A stretch of 64,000 nucleotides of DNA from contig UBNE01000023.1 of assembly GCA_900466745.1 (NCBI GenBank), positions 51,111 through 115,110 on the forward strand. The letters are read 5' to 3'. This DNA is from Hyphomicrobiales bacterium (GTDB lineage: Bacteria > Pseudomonadota > Alphaproteobacteria > Rhizobiales > Beijerinckiaceae). Positions 45,469 to 54,177 of this stretch are shown in pieces (within the stretch, counting starts at the first letter, position 1; every line of letters starts with the position of its first letter). The position numbers were made by a program, and so were the translations under genes. The notes beneath the pieces are model-generated. The model was not told the origin of the DNA, did not search any database, and saw only the letters and a program-made list of their open reading frames with translations.

Positions 45469-46068
45469 ATGACCACCAGCGCCAACAGCCGCACGGCCGA
45501 CCATGCCATCGATTCGCTCTTCCTGGAGCGCTGGTCGCCGCGCGCCTTCACCGACGAGATCATTTCCGAGGAGGAGCTGAAGACGCTGCTCGAGGCGGCG
45601 CGCTGGGCGCCGTCCTCCTATAATTCGCAGCCCTGGCGCTTCGTCTATGCGCGGCGCGGCAGCGCCCATTGGCCGAAGCTGCTCGGCCTGCTCAACGAGT
45701 TCAACCGCTCCTGGGCGCAGAACGCCGCCGCCCTGCTCTTCGTGATCTCCAAGGAGACGATGGCCGTGCCGGGCAAGGAGGAAGAGGTGCCCTCCTACAG
45801 CCATTCCTTCGATGCCGGGGCGGCCTGGTCCAACCTCGCTTTGCAGGCCGTGCGCCTCGGCTGGCAGACGCATGGCATGGCCGGCTTCGATCGCGAGCGC
45901 GCCCCGGCGGAGCTGAACCTGCCGGGGGGCTATCGGGTCGAGGCGGCGGTCGCCATCGGCAAGCCGGGCGACAAGGCGCAACTGCCGGAAGCCCTGCGCG
46001 CGCGCGAGACGCCGAGCCCGCGCAATCCGCTGTCGGCGACGGCCTTCGAGGGCGCCTTTCCCGCCTGA
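45469..46068 (+). CDS. Nitroreductase family protein
   Basis: The product has 199 residues. RWSPRAFTDEIISEEELKTLLEAARWAPSSYNSQPWRFVYARRG carries the FMN-binding Arg/Ser/Asn residues, and later SLNLALQAVRLGWQTHGMAGFD is the family core. It reduces nitroaromatics, quinones or flavins with NAD(P)H. ATG 45469 is close to a -35 like TTGACC promoter. It is followed by a stable hairpin and then the TRAP binding protein gene. Confidence 0.9.
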   Translation: MTTSANSRTADHAIDSLFLERWSPRAFTDEIISEEELKTLLEAARWAPSSYNSQPWRFVYARRGSAHWPKLLGLLNEFNRSWAQNAAALLFVISKETMAVPGKEEEVPSYSHSFDAGAAWSNLALQAVRLGWQTHGMAGFDRERAPAELNLPGGYRVEAAVAIGKPGDKAQLPEALRARETPSPRNPLSATAFEGAFPA

Positions 46069-46080
46069 ACGAACCGCCTT

Positions 46081-46115
46081 CCGTCGCGGGCCGTCTCCTC
46101 GGCGGTCCGCGACGG
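46081..46115 (+). terminator. Hairpin after the nitroreductase gene
   Basis: CCGTCGCGGGCCG (46081-46093) pairs with CGGTCCGCGACGG (46103-46115), with one G-T pair and a nine-base loop. It lies 13 bases after the stop and 20 bases before the GTG of the TRAP gene. It likely ends or attenuates transcription. Confidence 0.55.
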
Positions 46116-46134
46116 CGATGAAGGAGCCGCGCCC

Positions 46135-47118
46135 GTGCCGATCTCCCGCCGCCGCTTTTCCGCCGGCCTCGTCGCCCTGCCGGCCCTCCTGACAGGTGGG
46201 GCGGCTGCCGCCGGCCGCCCGGTGACGGTCGCCTCCCTGCTCGGCGAGGACAAGCCGGAGACCAGGATCTGGCGCCACATCGCCGAAACCCTGGCGCGGA
46301 CGGCGCCCGGCCGCTTCGATCTGCGCATCGTGCCCAACGCCGCGCTGGGCGGCGAGAAGGAGGTTGCGGAAGGGCTGCGAATCGGCTCGATCCAGGCCGC
46401 GCTCTCGACGATCTCGACCCTCTCGGCCTGGGTGCCGCAAGGCCAGATCCTCGACCTGCCCTTCCTGTTCCGCGACCGCGACCATCTGCGGCGGGTGCTC
46501 GCCGGCCCGCTCGGCGCAGCGCTCAAGGCGCAATACGAGGCGCAGGGCTTCGTCGTGCTCGGCTTCATCAATTACGGTGCCCGCCATCTGCTCGGCAGGG
46601 AGCCGCTGACCACCCCGGCCGCGGTCAGGGGCAAGCGCATCCGCGTCATCCAGAGCCCGCTTCACACCGCGCTCTGGTCGGGCTTCGGCGCCTATCCGAC
46701 GCCGATCCCGATCCCCGAGACCTACAACGCCCTGAAGACCGGCGTGGTCGACTGCATGGACCTGACCAAATCCGCCTATGCCGGCTTCCGGCTGTACGAG
46801 GTGGTGCCCTGCCTGGTCGAGACCGGGCATATCTGGGCCAGCGGCGTGGTGATGGTCGCGGCGCCGTTCTGGAAAGGGCTGGCGCCCCAGGACCGCGAGG
46901 CCCTCGCGGCCGCCGCCGCCGAGGGGGTGAGCTATTTCGACGGGCTGATGCTGGCCGACGAGGAGGCCTCGATGGCGCAGGCGGCGGCGCAGGGGGGCCG
47001 CGTCTTCCAGCCCGAGGACCGCGCCGGCTGGCAGGAGGGCGCGCGCAAGGTCTGGGCGGGCTTCGCCCCGCAGCTCGGCGGCCTCGACCGGATCGAGGCC
47101 ATCGCGAACGGCGCCTGA
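46135..47118 (+). CDS. TRAP transporter substrate-binding protein (DctP family)
   Basis: The 327-residue protein starts at GTG 46135, which has AAGGAG eight bases upstream. A Tat-like signal (MPISRRRFSAGLVALPALL) precedes the DctP domain with EGLRIGSIQAALSTISTLSAW, LDLPFLFRDRDHLRRVL and the substrate-anchoring Arg region around GKRIRVIQSPLH. It should capture an organic acid in the periplasm. There are no DctQ/DctM genes beside it, and the fused DctQM of this window is 10 kb away. Confidence 0.92.
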   Translation: MPISRRRFSAGLVALPALLTGGAAAAGRPVTVASLLGEDKPETRIWRHIAETLARTAPGRFDLRIVPNAALGGEKEVAEGLRIGSIQAALSTISTLSAWVPQGQILDLPFLFRDRDHLRRVLAGPLGAALKAQYEAQGFVVLGFINYGARHLLGREPLTTPAAVRGKRIRVIQSPLHTALWSGFGAYPTPIPIPETYNALKTGVVDCMDLTKSAYAGFRLYEVVPCLVETGHIWASGVVMVAAPFWKGLAPQDREALAAAAAEGVSYFDGLMLADEEASMAQAAAQGGRVFQPEDRAGWQEGARKVWAGFAPQLGGLDRIEAIANGA

Positions 47119-47130
47119 ACGGGAGCGGCC

Positions 47131-47925
47131 ATGTCCTTCAGCAGCGATTCCTCCGATCGCGATTCCTTCGGCATCGACCACATCGTCATCGCCGTCGCCG
47201 ATCTCGACCAGGCGAGGCGGGACTACGAGGCGCTCGGCTTCACCGTCCTTCCCGGCGGCGAGCATCCGCGCGGCTCCCGCAACGCGCTGGTCGCCTTCGC
47301 GGACGGCGCCTATCTCGAGATCATCGCCTTTCCGGTCGCGGTTCCCGGCTTCCGCTGGTGGGAGCTGTTCCGCGCCGCCGGCCCCGGTTTCGTCGACTAT
47401 GCCCTGCTGCCCGGCGATTTCGAGGCCGGCATCGCCCGCCAGCGCGCCGCCGGCATTGCGCTGGACGGTCCCGTCGAGGGCAGCCGCCTCCAGCCCGACG
47501 GCAGCCGCATCGCCTGGCGCTCCGCCCGTCCGGTCGAGCCCGACATCCCCTTCCTGGTGACGGACCTCACGCCGCGCGATCTGCGGGTTCCGGCGGGTGC
47601 GGCACGTCGTCACCCGAACGGCGTCACCGGCATCGCCGGAGTCACGGTCGCGGTGCGGGACCTCGCACGGACCACGGCCCGCTATCGCGCTCTGCTCGGC
47701 CGCGAGCCGCTCGCGAAGGGCGCCGTTCCGGGGCTCGGCTTCGGCCTCGTCCAGTTCGGGCTCGGACGGCAGATCCTCTCGCTGGTCGAGCCGCGGACAA
47801 CGGCGGCGCATCTGGCGGCCCGCGGCCAGGGGCTCTGCGCGGTCGCCTTCCACGGCCCCGGCGACGCGGCGCTCGCCGCCGGCCTGAGCCACGGCGCGGC
47901 GCTGGAGATCGTCGGCGCGCCCTGA
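47131..47925 (+). CDS. VOC family protein (glyoxalase-like, two-module)
   Basis: The protein has 264 residues. GIDHIVIAVADLDQARRDYEALGFTVLPGGEHPRGSRNALVAF starts the first vicinal-oxygen-chelate half, and GIAGVTVAVRDLARTTARYRALLGREP the second. Metal residues His near position 14 and Glu in YLEIIAF are plausible. The glyoxalase-like domain (PF13468) fits best. The reaction is unknown. It follows the TRAP protein by 12 bases and may share its mRNA. Confidence 0.87.
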   Translation: MSFSSDSSDRDSFGIDHIVIAVADLDQARRDYEALGFTVLPGGEHPRGSRNALVAFADGAYLEIIAFPVAVPGFRWWELFRAAGPGFVDYALLPGDFEAGIARQRAAGIALDGPVEGSRLQPDGSRIAWRSARPVEPDIPFLVTDLTPRDLRVPAGAARRHPNGVTGIAGVTVAVRDLARTTARYRALLGREPLAKGAVPGLGFGLVQFGLGRQILSLVEPRTTAAHLAARGQGLCAVAFHGPGDAALAAGLSHGAALEIVGAP

Positions 47926-48014
47926 GCCGGCGGCGTCATGATCCGGTCACGCTTGCCGGCGAGAGTGGCCCGTTACCTTCGAATCGTTCTATTTATCTAG
48001 TGAAAACAAGGGCT

Positions 48015-48043
48015 TGCATCGAATCTCGGAGCTGCCTATCTCT
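48015..48043 (+). promoter_or_regulatory. Sigma-70-type promoter of the unknown gene pair at 48.1 kb
   Basis: TTGCAT (48015-48020) and TATCTC (48038-48043) are exactly 17 bases apart. The surrounding 100 bases are AT-rich for this genome (ATTTATCTAGTGAAAACAAG). It lies 37 bases before ATG 48080. Confidence 0.55.
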
Positions 48044-48079
48044 CCCGGCGATCAGTGAATCAACCGACGGAGAAACCGA

Positions 48080-48364
48080 ATGGCTGGGGTCACCGAGGTC
48101 GATGTCGCGGCCGCGATCGGCCGGATCGACGAGATCATCATTCGCGAGATCGTCCGCACCGGCGCGAGCCGGCCGGAGCTGCGCCGGGCGCTCGCGCTGG
48201 CCAAGGGACCGGGCGATCTCGCCGCCGATGCGGCGCTGCCGCCGCGGATGCAGCGCCTGGTCGATCTGCTGGCCGTGACCTTGCCCGAGCAGGGGCCCAG
48301 GCCTTTGCAGGGACCGCAATACCGCCACCCTGCCGCCATGAAGGGCGTCGAACGTGCCGCCTGA
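48080..48364 (+). CDS. Unknown protein, 94 residues (first of a coupled pair)
   Basis: ATG 48080 has a GAGAA-like site. The product is mostly helical (VDVAAAIGRIDEIIIREIVRTGASRPELRRALALAKG) with a Pro/Gln-rich end (GPRPLQGPQYRHP). No signal or membrane segment is present. I do not recognise it. It overlaps the next gene, which starts with GTG 48354, by 11 bases. A good promoter lies 37 bases upstream. Confidence 0.6.
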   Translation: MAGVTEVDVAAAIGRIDEIIIREIVRTGASRPELRRALALAKGPGDLAADAALPPRMQRLVDLLAVTLPEQGPRPLQGPQYRHPAAMKGVERAA

Positions 48365-48671
48365 TCAGGGGAGCGCCGAATCATTGGAGGCCGCCCGTGC
48401 CGGGATCCGGCAGGCGGTCCTGACGGCTTTTTGCGCGGCGCTGCAGGATACTCGGTTGCCGCCGCTCACCCTGATCGAGCTGGCGGCGCAGGCGGTCGGC
48501 TCGGTCTACAGAGAGGTGGCGGATGCTCATTGCGGTGATCAGCCATGCCCTTGCGGCTGGCGGCCGCGCCTCGCGGCGGATCTGGCGGCGCTTCAGGCGG
48601 CGCTGGCGCTGAGCGCGGGACCGGCCGCGCCGCCGGACCTCGCCCGCATGGCGGTGCTCGGCCGGGCCTGA
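48354..48671 (+). CDS. Unknown protein, 105 residues, Cys-containing (second of a coupled pair)
   Basis: It starts at GTG 48354, inside the preceding gene. The helical first half (SLEAARAGIRQAVLTAFCAALQDTRLPPLTLIELAAQAVGSVY) leads to HCGDQPCPCGW with three Cys and one His, a plausible metal or redox site. The family is not known to me. Codon bias matches that of real genes. The pair may form one complex because of the overlap. Confidence 0.55.
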   Translation: MPPDQGSAESLEAARAGIRQAVLTAFCAALQDTRLPPLTLIELAAQAVGSVYREVADAHCGDQPCPCGWRPRLAADLAALQAALALSAGPAAPPDLARMAVLGRA

Positions 48672-48779
48672 CCGCGCCTTGCGGCCGCTTGCTCGGTGAT
48701 TTTGCAGCGTCTTTTCCCGAAAACCGCGTTCCACTTTTCGGGCCGATGCTCTAAGCCGCTGCGAAACGCGCGGAGCGGC

Positions 48780-49541
48780 ATGCGAACCATCCTCGTCATC
48801 GGCATCGGCGCCGGCAATCCCGACCACATGACCGTCGAGGCCATCGCGGCGCTCAACCGCGCCGATGTGCTGTTCATTCCCGACAAGGGCGCGGAGAAGG
48901 CCGGGCTGCGCCATCTGCGCGAGGCCATCTGCCGGCGCTTCATCCGCGCGCCCGGCTACCGCACGGTCGCCGTGCCGATCCCGCGCCGGGCCGAGGCCGG
49001 CGGCGACTATCGCGGCGTCGTCGACGACTGGCATGCGCGCATCGCCGCCGCCTATCGCGGGCTGTTCGAGGCGGAGCTGGCGGAGGGAGAGACCGGCGCC
49101 CTGCTGGTCTGGGGCGACCCGGCCCTCTACGACAGCACGCTGCGGGTCGTCGAGCGCGTCGCCGCCGCGGGGCTCGCCCTCGACTGGCAGGTCCATCCCG
49201 GCATCAGCAGCGTCCAGGTTCTGGCGGCGCGCCACCGCATCCCGCTCAACGGCATCGGCGCCCCCGTCCTGCTCACGACGGGGCGGCGCCTGGCGCAGGG
49301 CTTCCCGGCCGACCAGGACAGCGTCGTCGTGATGCTCGACGGCGAGCAGGCCTTCGCCAAGCTCGATCCGGCCGGGCTGGAGATCTTCTGGGGCGCCTAT
49401 CTCGGCATGCCCGACGAGATCCTGCTCTCGGGCCCGCTCGCCGAGACGGCGCCGTTGATCGCGCAGGTCAGGGCCGAGGCCCGCGCCCGCCATGGCTGGA
49501 TCATGGACACCTATCTGCTGCGCCGGCGCGCCGTGGCTTGA
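48780..49541 (+). CDS. cobF: Precorrin-6A synthase (deacetylating)
   Basis: The protein has 253 residues and starts [34 protein letters not shown], the S-adenosylmethionine-binding loop of corrin methyltransferases. [12 protein letters not shown] and [22 protein letters not shown] fit CobF. It methylates C-1 and releases the two-carbon acetyl fragment in the aerobic cobalamin pathway. The rest of the cob genes in this window are 12 kb away. Confidence 0.94.
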   Translation: MRTILVIGIGAGNPDHMTVEAIAALNRADVLFIPDKGAEKAGLRHLREAICRRFIRAPGYRTVAVPIPRRAEAGGDYRGVVDDWHARIAAAYRGLFEAELAEGETGALLVWGDPALYDSTLRVVERVAAAGLALDWQVHPGISSVQVLAARHRIPLNGIGAPVLLTTGRRLAQGFPADQDSVVVMLDGEQAFAKLDPAGLEIFWGAYLGMPDEILLSGPLAETAPLIAQVRAEARARHGWIMDTYLLRRRAVA

Positions 49542-49600
49542 CGGACGCGTCCTCATCCGCCATCGCTCCCGCCGTCTGTCCAGCGCCGGAGCCGTGCCCC

Positions 49601-50443
49601 ATGTCCCTCGCCGATCTCGCCGCCACCATCGACGCCGCCTGGGAGAACCGGGCCGAGATCGGCGTCCAGACCAAGGGCGCCGTCCGCGAGGCGGTGGAGC
49701 AGGCGATCGAGCTGCTCGATTCGGGGAAGGCCCGCGTCGCCGAGAAGCAGGGCGCCGACTGGGTCGTGCATCAATGGCTGAAGAAGGCGGTGCTGCTCTC
49801 CTTCCGCCTGACCGACAACGCGATCATCGCCAACGGTCCGGGCGAGGGCGTGTTCTGGGACAAGGTGCCGTCGAAATTCGAGGGCTGGGGCGAGAACCGC
49901 TTCCGCGCCGCCGGCTTCCGCGTCGTGCCGCCCGCCGCCGCGCGCAAGGGCTCCTTCCTCGCCCCCGGCGTGGTGCTGATGCCCTCCTTCGTCAATATCG
50001 GCGCCTATGTCGATTCCGGCACCATGGTCGACACCTGGGCGACGGTCGGCTCCTGCGCCCAGATCGGCAAGAACGTCCATCTTTCGGGCGGCGTCGGCAT
50101 CGGCGGCGTGCTGGAGCCGCTGCAGGCCAACCCGACCATCATCGAGGACAACTGCTTCATCGGCGCCCGCTCGGAGGTCGTCGAGGGCGTGATCGTCGGC
50201 GAGGGCTCGGTGCTGTCGATGGGCGTCTTCATCTCGGCCTCGACCAAGATCGTCGACCGCGCCACCGGCCAGGTCCATATCGGCAAGGTGCCGCCCTATT
50301 CGGTGGTGGTGCCGGGCTCGCTGCCGGGCAAGCCCTTCCCGGACGGCACGCCGGGGCCGTCGCTCGCCTGCGCCGTCATCGTCAAGACGGTCGACGCGCA
50401 GACCCGCTCCAAGACCGGCATCAACGAGCTGCTCAGGGACTGA
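49601..50443 (+). CDS. dapD: 2,3,4,5-Tetrahydropyridine-2,6-dicarboxylate N-succinyltransferase
   Basis: The enzyme has 280 residues from ATG 49601. The N-terminal cap (residues 1-95) is followed by the left-handed beta-helix of hexapeptide repeats, including [46 protein letters not shown]. It adds succinyl from succinyl-CoA in lysine and diaminopimelate synthesis. An upstream in-frame ATG (49538) gives an extra 21 residues with no family match, so it was not used. Confidence 0.97.
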   Translation: MSLADLAATIDAAWENRAEIGVQTKGAVREAVEQAIELLDSGKARVAEKQGADWVVHQWLKKAVLLSFRLTDNAIIANGPGEGVFWDKVPSKFEGWGENRFRAAGFRVVPPAAARKGSFLAPGVVLMPSFVNIGAYVDSGTMVDTWATVGSCAQIGKNVHLSGGVGIGGVLEPLQANPTIIEDNCFIGARSEVVEGVIVGEGSVLSMGVFISASTKIVDRATGQVHIGKVPPYSVVVPGSLPGKPFPDGTPGPSLACAVIVKTVDAQTRSKTGINELLRD

Positions 50444-50472
50444 GGGCAGAACGCGGGAGCGCCGAAACGCGA

Positions 50473-50568
50473 GTCATCCCGGCCGGAGCGAAGCGAAGAG
50501 CCGGGATCCATGCCTGAACCTCCGTCGGAAGCGCTCCGGCATGGATCCCGGGTCAAGCCCGGGATGAC
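50473..50568. repeat. Intergenic palindromic repeat (copy 3), GGATCCATGCC family
   Basis: GTCATCCCGGCCGG at the left and CCCGGGATGAC at the right enclose GGGATCCATGCC / GGCATGGATCCCGGG. It lies between convergent dapD and the DUF1269 gene, so it can act as a terminator for both. Confidence 0.85.
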
Positions 50569-50600
50569 CGCGTGTGTCGGTGCAAAAATCGGCGGACGGA

Positions 50601-51155
50601 TCAGCCCACCGGCGAGGGCGCGCCCGTGCCCTGCGGCGCCGGCGCGGCGTCCGGGGCGGGCGCGGCGGCGTGGGCATCGGCCAGCGCGTCGCGCAGCTTC
50701 TGCTCCTGGGACCGGTCGAGCGAGGTCTTGAGCACGGTGCCGCCGGTGCCGCGCAGCGCCTCCAGCACCTTGTCGCCGGTCACCTTCTTGACCAGCACGA
50801 ACAGCGCGGCGTTGCCGGGCTGCAGGCTGCCGGCGAGGTCCTTCATGAACTTGTCGTCGATGCCGTAATCGGTGAGCGCGCCGCCGAGCGCGCCCGAGGC
50901 CGCGCCGAGCGCCGCCCCGAAGATCGGCATCAGGAAGATGGCGCCGATCAGCAGGCCCCAGAACGAGCCCGAGACCGCGCCGAGCGCCGTGGTGTTGAGG
51001 AGCTGGTTGAGCTTCACCTTGCCGCCTTCGTGCATCACCGCGATGGCGGCGTCGCCGATCTCGATCAGATATTCCTTCTGCAGGCCGATGAGCTTCTGGC
51101 GCATCTCCTCGGCGCGGGCCTCGGTCGGATAGACGATGACGACGAGATCGGACAT
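50601..51155 (-). CDS. DUF1269 domain-containing membrane protein
   Basis: The 184-residue protein starts at ATG 51155. LVVIVYPTEARAEEMRQKLIGLQKEYLIEIGDAAIAVMHEGGKVKLNQLLNTTALGAVSGSFWGLLIGAIFLMPIFGAALGAASGALGGALTDYGIDDKFMKDLA is the whole DUF1269, including a Gly-rich membrane hairpin (residues about 55-95). The C-terminal 30 residues are Ala/Pro rich. The role is not known; some relatives are stress associated. Confidence 0.85.
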   Translation of the reverse strand: MSDLVVIVYPTEARAEEMRQKLIGLQKEYLIEIGDAAIAVMHEGGKVKLNQLLNTTALGAVSGSFWGLLIGAIFLMPIFGAALGAASGALGGALTDYGIDDKFMKDLAGSLQPGNAALFVLVKKVTGDKVLEALRGTGGTVLKTSLDRSQEQKLRDALADAHAAAPAPDAAPAPQGTGAPSPVG

Positions 51156-51291
51156 GGCGGAACTCCTGCTGCGGGTGCACTGACGGATCGACGGATCGCC
51201 GCGGTCGCGTCCTGCCGGATGCGCGGCAACCCAGCCTGCCCCGGACAGATGACAGGCCAATGGAAACGCGGGCGCCGCGGCGCCGGTTCCG

Positions 51292-52785
51292 TCACTCCAG
51301 CGCGGCGGCCTTGGCGGATTCGGCGGCGCCGCCGCGCAGCGGCAGCTCCTCCATCAGCCAGAGCGCGAGCAGGGCGAGCGCGAAGCCGAGGAAGGCGGCG
51401 CCGAAGACGTAGCTGAACAGCGTCACCATGGTCGCGCGGTCGACCGTCCCCAGTTGCAGCGCCTCGGGCGAGAGATGGGTCGCCTGCCCGCCGACGCCGC
51501 CGAGCACGATCGCGCCGAAGATCGCGACGATCAGCGCGCCGCCGATCTGGCGGAAGAAATTGGCCACCGCCGTCGCCGTGCCGAGCTGGTGCGGCCTGAC
51601 CGCGTTCTGGATCGAGACCGTGGCGACCGGCAGCAGCGTGCCGAGCCCGATGCTGACGACGGCGAGGATGGCGCAGAAGGGCGCGAGCGGAATCCGGCCG
51701 GAGAACAGGGCGAGCAGGCTGGTGCCGGCGCAGGAGACCGCGAGCCCGACCATCGGCACGCGCTTGTAGTGCCTGATATGCGTCATGGCCCGTCCGGAGC
51801 TGGTGGCCCCGACGACGGTGCCGCAGGTCAGCGGCAGCAGGCCGAGGCCGGAATAGGTCGCGCTCAGCCCCATCACCGTCTCGAAATAGAGCGGCAGATA
51901 GATCGTCAGCCCGATGAAGGCGCCCATGGCGAGGCCGGCCGAGACCGTTCCGAAGCGCACCACCCGGTTGTTCATCACGTCGAGCGGGATCAGCGGCTCG
52001 GCGGCGAGGCGCTGGCGCCAGCCGAAGAACGACCACAGCACCAGCGTCGCGGCGGCGAGCCCGGCGATCGGCAGCGAACCCCAGGGATAGGCGGTGCCGC
52101 CCCAGGAGAGGGCGAGCAGCAGCGAGAGCGTCCCGGCGGTCATCAGCACGGCGCCGAGCACGTCGAGCTTGTGCGGCCGTTCATGGCGCGGCAGGCGCTT
52201 CAGCGCCTCGCTCGACATCCAGTAGGCGCCGAGCCCGAGCGGCAGGTTGATCCAGAAGATCACCGACCAGTGCAGCTTCTCCGCCAGCATGCCGCCGAGC
52301 ACCGGGCCGATCAGCGAGGAGGACAGGAAGACGCTGGCGAAATAGACCTGATAGCGCCCGCGCTCCTTCGGCGGCACCATGTCGCCGACGATGGTCTGGG
52401 CCAGCGCGATCAGCCCGCCGCCGCCGAGCCCCTGGACGAAGCGGGCGACGATCAGCGTGCCGAGATTGGGCGCCAGCGCGCAGGCGATCGAGCCGAGGAT
52501 GAAGACGACGATGCCGGAGAGCAAAACGACGCGTCGGCCATGGATGTCGGCGAGCTTGCCGTAGAGCGGCGTGACGGCGGTCGAGGCCAGCAGATAGGCC
52601 GTCACGATCCAGGGCAGATGGGCGACGTCGCCGAGCTCGCGGCCGATGGTCGGCAGGGCGGTCGCCACGATGGTCTGGTCGAGCGCGGCCAGGAACATCG
52701 CGACCATCACGCCGATCAGGATGGAGCGGATATCCGCATGCGTCAGCGGCGCGGCATGCGCCTGGGTGTCGACCCGCTTGTCCAT
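51292..52785 (-). CDS. EmrB/QacA-type MFS drug efflux transporter (DHA2)
   Basis: The 497-residue protein has 14 predicted membrane segments. LDQTIVATALPTIGREL, WIVTAYLLASTAVTPLYGKLADIHGRR (motif A) and SSSLIGPVLGGML (motif C) are DHA2 hallmarks. It exports drugs or toxic metabolites with protons. It is monocistronic. ATG 52785 is the first ATG of the frame and matches family starts. Confidence 0.93.
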   Translation of the reverse strand: MDKRVDTQAHAAPLTHADIRSILIGVMVAMFLAALDQTIVATALPTIGRELGDVAHLPWIVTAYLLASTAVTPLYGKLADIHGRRVVLLSGIVVFILGSIACALAPNLGTLIVARFVQGLGGGGLIALAQTIVGDMVPPKERGRYQVYFASVFLSSSLIGPVLGGMLAEKLHWSVIFWINLPLGLGAYWMSSEALKRLPRHERPHKLDVLGAVLMTAGTLSLLLALSWGGTAYPWGSLPIAGLAAATLVLWSFFGWRQRLAAEPLIPLDVMNNRVVRFGTVSAGLAMGAFIGLTIYLPLYFETVMGLSATYSGLGLLPLTCGTVVGATSSGRAMTHIRHYKRVPMVGLAVSCAGTSLLALFSGRIPLAPFCAILAVVSIGLGTLLPVATVSIQNAVRPHQLGTATAVANFFRQIGGALIVAIFGAIVLGGVGGQATHLSPEALQLGTVDRATMVTLFSYVFGAAFLGFALALLALWLMEELPLRGGAAESAKAAALE

Positions 52786-52890
52786 GGAGCCTGCAGTCAA
52801 ACTTGCATCAGGGGAATGGCTGCAGGTTAGTGGCGCGATAAGCCATGCGCTAGAGGCGGGGCGTCGGGTCCGCCCTGCGGCGGGGACGGA

Positions 52891-53301
52891 TCAGGCCCCG
52901 CCCGCGACCGCCGCCGGATCCATCCACACCGCCTCCCAGACATGCCCGTCGAGGTCGCGGAAGCCGTGGCCGTACATGAAGCCGTGGTCCTGCGGCTCCC
53001 GGTAGGTGCTGCCGCCGGCGGCGACGGCCGCCTTCACGATCGCGTCAACCGCCTCCCGGCTCTCGCGCGACAGGCAGGTCAGCACCTCGACGCTCTGGTC
53101 GGTATCGGTGATCGGCTTGGGCGAGAAGCCGGCGAATTTCTCATGCGTCAGCAGCATCGCGAAGATCGTGTCGCTGATCACCATGCAGGCGGCGGTGTCG
53201 TCAGTGAACTGCGGGTTGAACGAAAAGCCGAGCGCCCGGAAGAAGGCCATCGAAGCGGGCAGGTCCTTCACGGGCAGGTTGAGGAAGATCATCTGGGGCA
53301 T
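52891..53301 (-). CDS. VOC family protein (PhnB/glyoxalase-like), 136 residues
   Basis: MIFLNLPVKDLPASMAFFRALGFSFNPQFTDDTAACMVISDTIFAMLLTHEKFAGF is the first half of the VOC fold, and EPQDHGFMYGHGFRDLDGHVWEAVW the second, with His and Glu in the metal position. It is the small, lactoylglutathione-lyase-like subgroup, which often sits next to ArsR or MarR genes. No such regulator adjoins it here. Confidence 0.88.
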   Translation of the reverse strand: MPQMIFLNLPVKDLPASMAFFRALGFSFNPQFTDDTAACMVISDTIFAMLLTHEKFAGFSPKPITDTDQSVEVLTCLSRESREAVDAIVKAAVAAGGSTYREPQDHGFMYGHGFRDLDGHVWEAVWMDPAAVAGGA

Positions 53302-53631
53302 GGCGTGTCCTTCGGCGGTGGTGAGGCGGATGTCGTCGGTTCAGGCGCAGCCGCCGGAGCGCGCCGTCGCCGGCGTCTTCGGAGGCGGCCCCGGAGGGCG
53401 GGAAGCGGGCGTCGCCCCCGGCGGATGCGGTCCCCGCGGGGTGGATGACGGTCGGCGGGTCGGAGGAAGGCGACGGAATCGGGGGCGGGCATCGGGCGGC
53501 GGGATCATCGCCGAATTCATGTTGATATCAACTCTTTTGTCAAGGCGCCGCGCCGCAACGGGCGCCAGGGCTTGACGGGTCCGCCGGCGGCGGCTGCCAT
53601 GGGCCGGCCTGTCGCGCGAGGATGCCGGACG
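53302..53631. other. 330-base intergenic region with a GTTGATATCAAC dyad
   Basis: It lies between the VOC gene (minus) and the isochorismatase gene (plus). It is very GC rich with an AT-rich island around 53518-53541. A Pro-rich 59-codon open frame on the minus strand (53341-53520) has no resemblance to proteins and is not called. No gene is supported. Confidence 0.5.
53521..53532. promoter_or_regulatory. Perfect 12-bp palindrome GTTGATATCAAC
   Basis: The site is perfectly symmetrical and lies in the only AT-rich part of the region. TTGATATCAA-like dyads are recognised by several MarR- and ArsR-type repressors. It is about 220 bases before the VOC gene and 100 before the isochorismatase gene. 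No regulator gene is adjacent. Confidence 0.5.
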
Positions 53632-54162
53632 ATGCCGCTCTTGAACCTGCCGAATTCCCTTCTGCTGGTGGTCGACCTGCAGGCGCGATTGATGCCGGCC
53701 ATCCATGACGGCGCCCGCGTCGTCGCCAACGCCGCGCGCCTGCTCGAGGCGGGGCGGCTGCTCGCGGTGCCGGTGGTGGTGACGGAGCAGAACCCCGGCA
53801 AGCTCGGGCCGACGGTGCCGGAGCTCGCCGGCCTCCCGCCGGCGATCGCCAAGATGAGCTTCGACGCCTGCGCCGAGCCGGCGGTGCTGGCGGCGCTGGG
53901 CGGCGACCGGGATATCGTCCTGTGCGGCTGCGAGGCGCATGTCTGCGTCGGCCAGACGGCGCTGACCCTGCTGGAGTGCGGCCGCCGCGTCGTGGTGGTG
54001 CAGGACGCGGTCGGCTCGCGGGCGCCGGAATCGCGCGCGGTCGCGATCCGCCGCCTCGCCGCGCATGGCGCCGAGATCGTCACCACCGAGATGGTGCTGT
54101 TCGAGTGGTTGCGGACGGCCGCGCATCCGCAGTTCAGGGCGGTTTCGAAGCTGATCCGCTGA
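53632..54162 (+). CDS. Isochorismatase family cysteine hydrolase
   Basis: The product has 176 residues. LLLVVDLQARLMPAI carries the catalytic Asp, KMSFDACAEP the Lys region and VLCGCEAHVCVGQTALTLLECGRRVVVVQDAVGSRAPESRAVAIRRL the nucleophilic Cys. These hydrolases cleave isochorismate, nicotinamide, ureides or carbamates. The relatives of this short form are often called YcaC-like. ATG 53632 is the last of several upstream candidates and the best aligned. It converges with livM at 15 bases. Confidence 0.87.
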   Translation: MPLLNLPNSLLLVVDLQARLMPAIHDGARVVANAARLLEAGRLLAVPVVVTEQNPGKLGPTVPELAGLPPAIAKMSFDACAEPAVLAALGGDRDIVLCGCEAHVCVGQTALTLLECGRRVVVVQDAVGSRAPESRAVAIRRLAAHGAEIVTTEMVLFEWLRTAAHPQFRAVSKLIR

Positions 54163-54177
54163 TGGCCGCGCCGCGGT

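Noticed and set aside
45244..47892. 882-codon minus-strand frame antisense to the nitroreductase, TRAP and VOC genes
   Set aside because: Antisense shadow; the plus-strand genes have clear domains and ribosome sites.
53341..53520. 59-codon Pro/Arg-rich minus-strand frame starting ATG at the GTTGATATCAAC palindrome
   Set aside because: Composition is that of GC-rich noise, it has no ribosome site and no similarity to a regulator, although a MarR or ArsR gene would be expected there.
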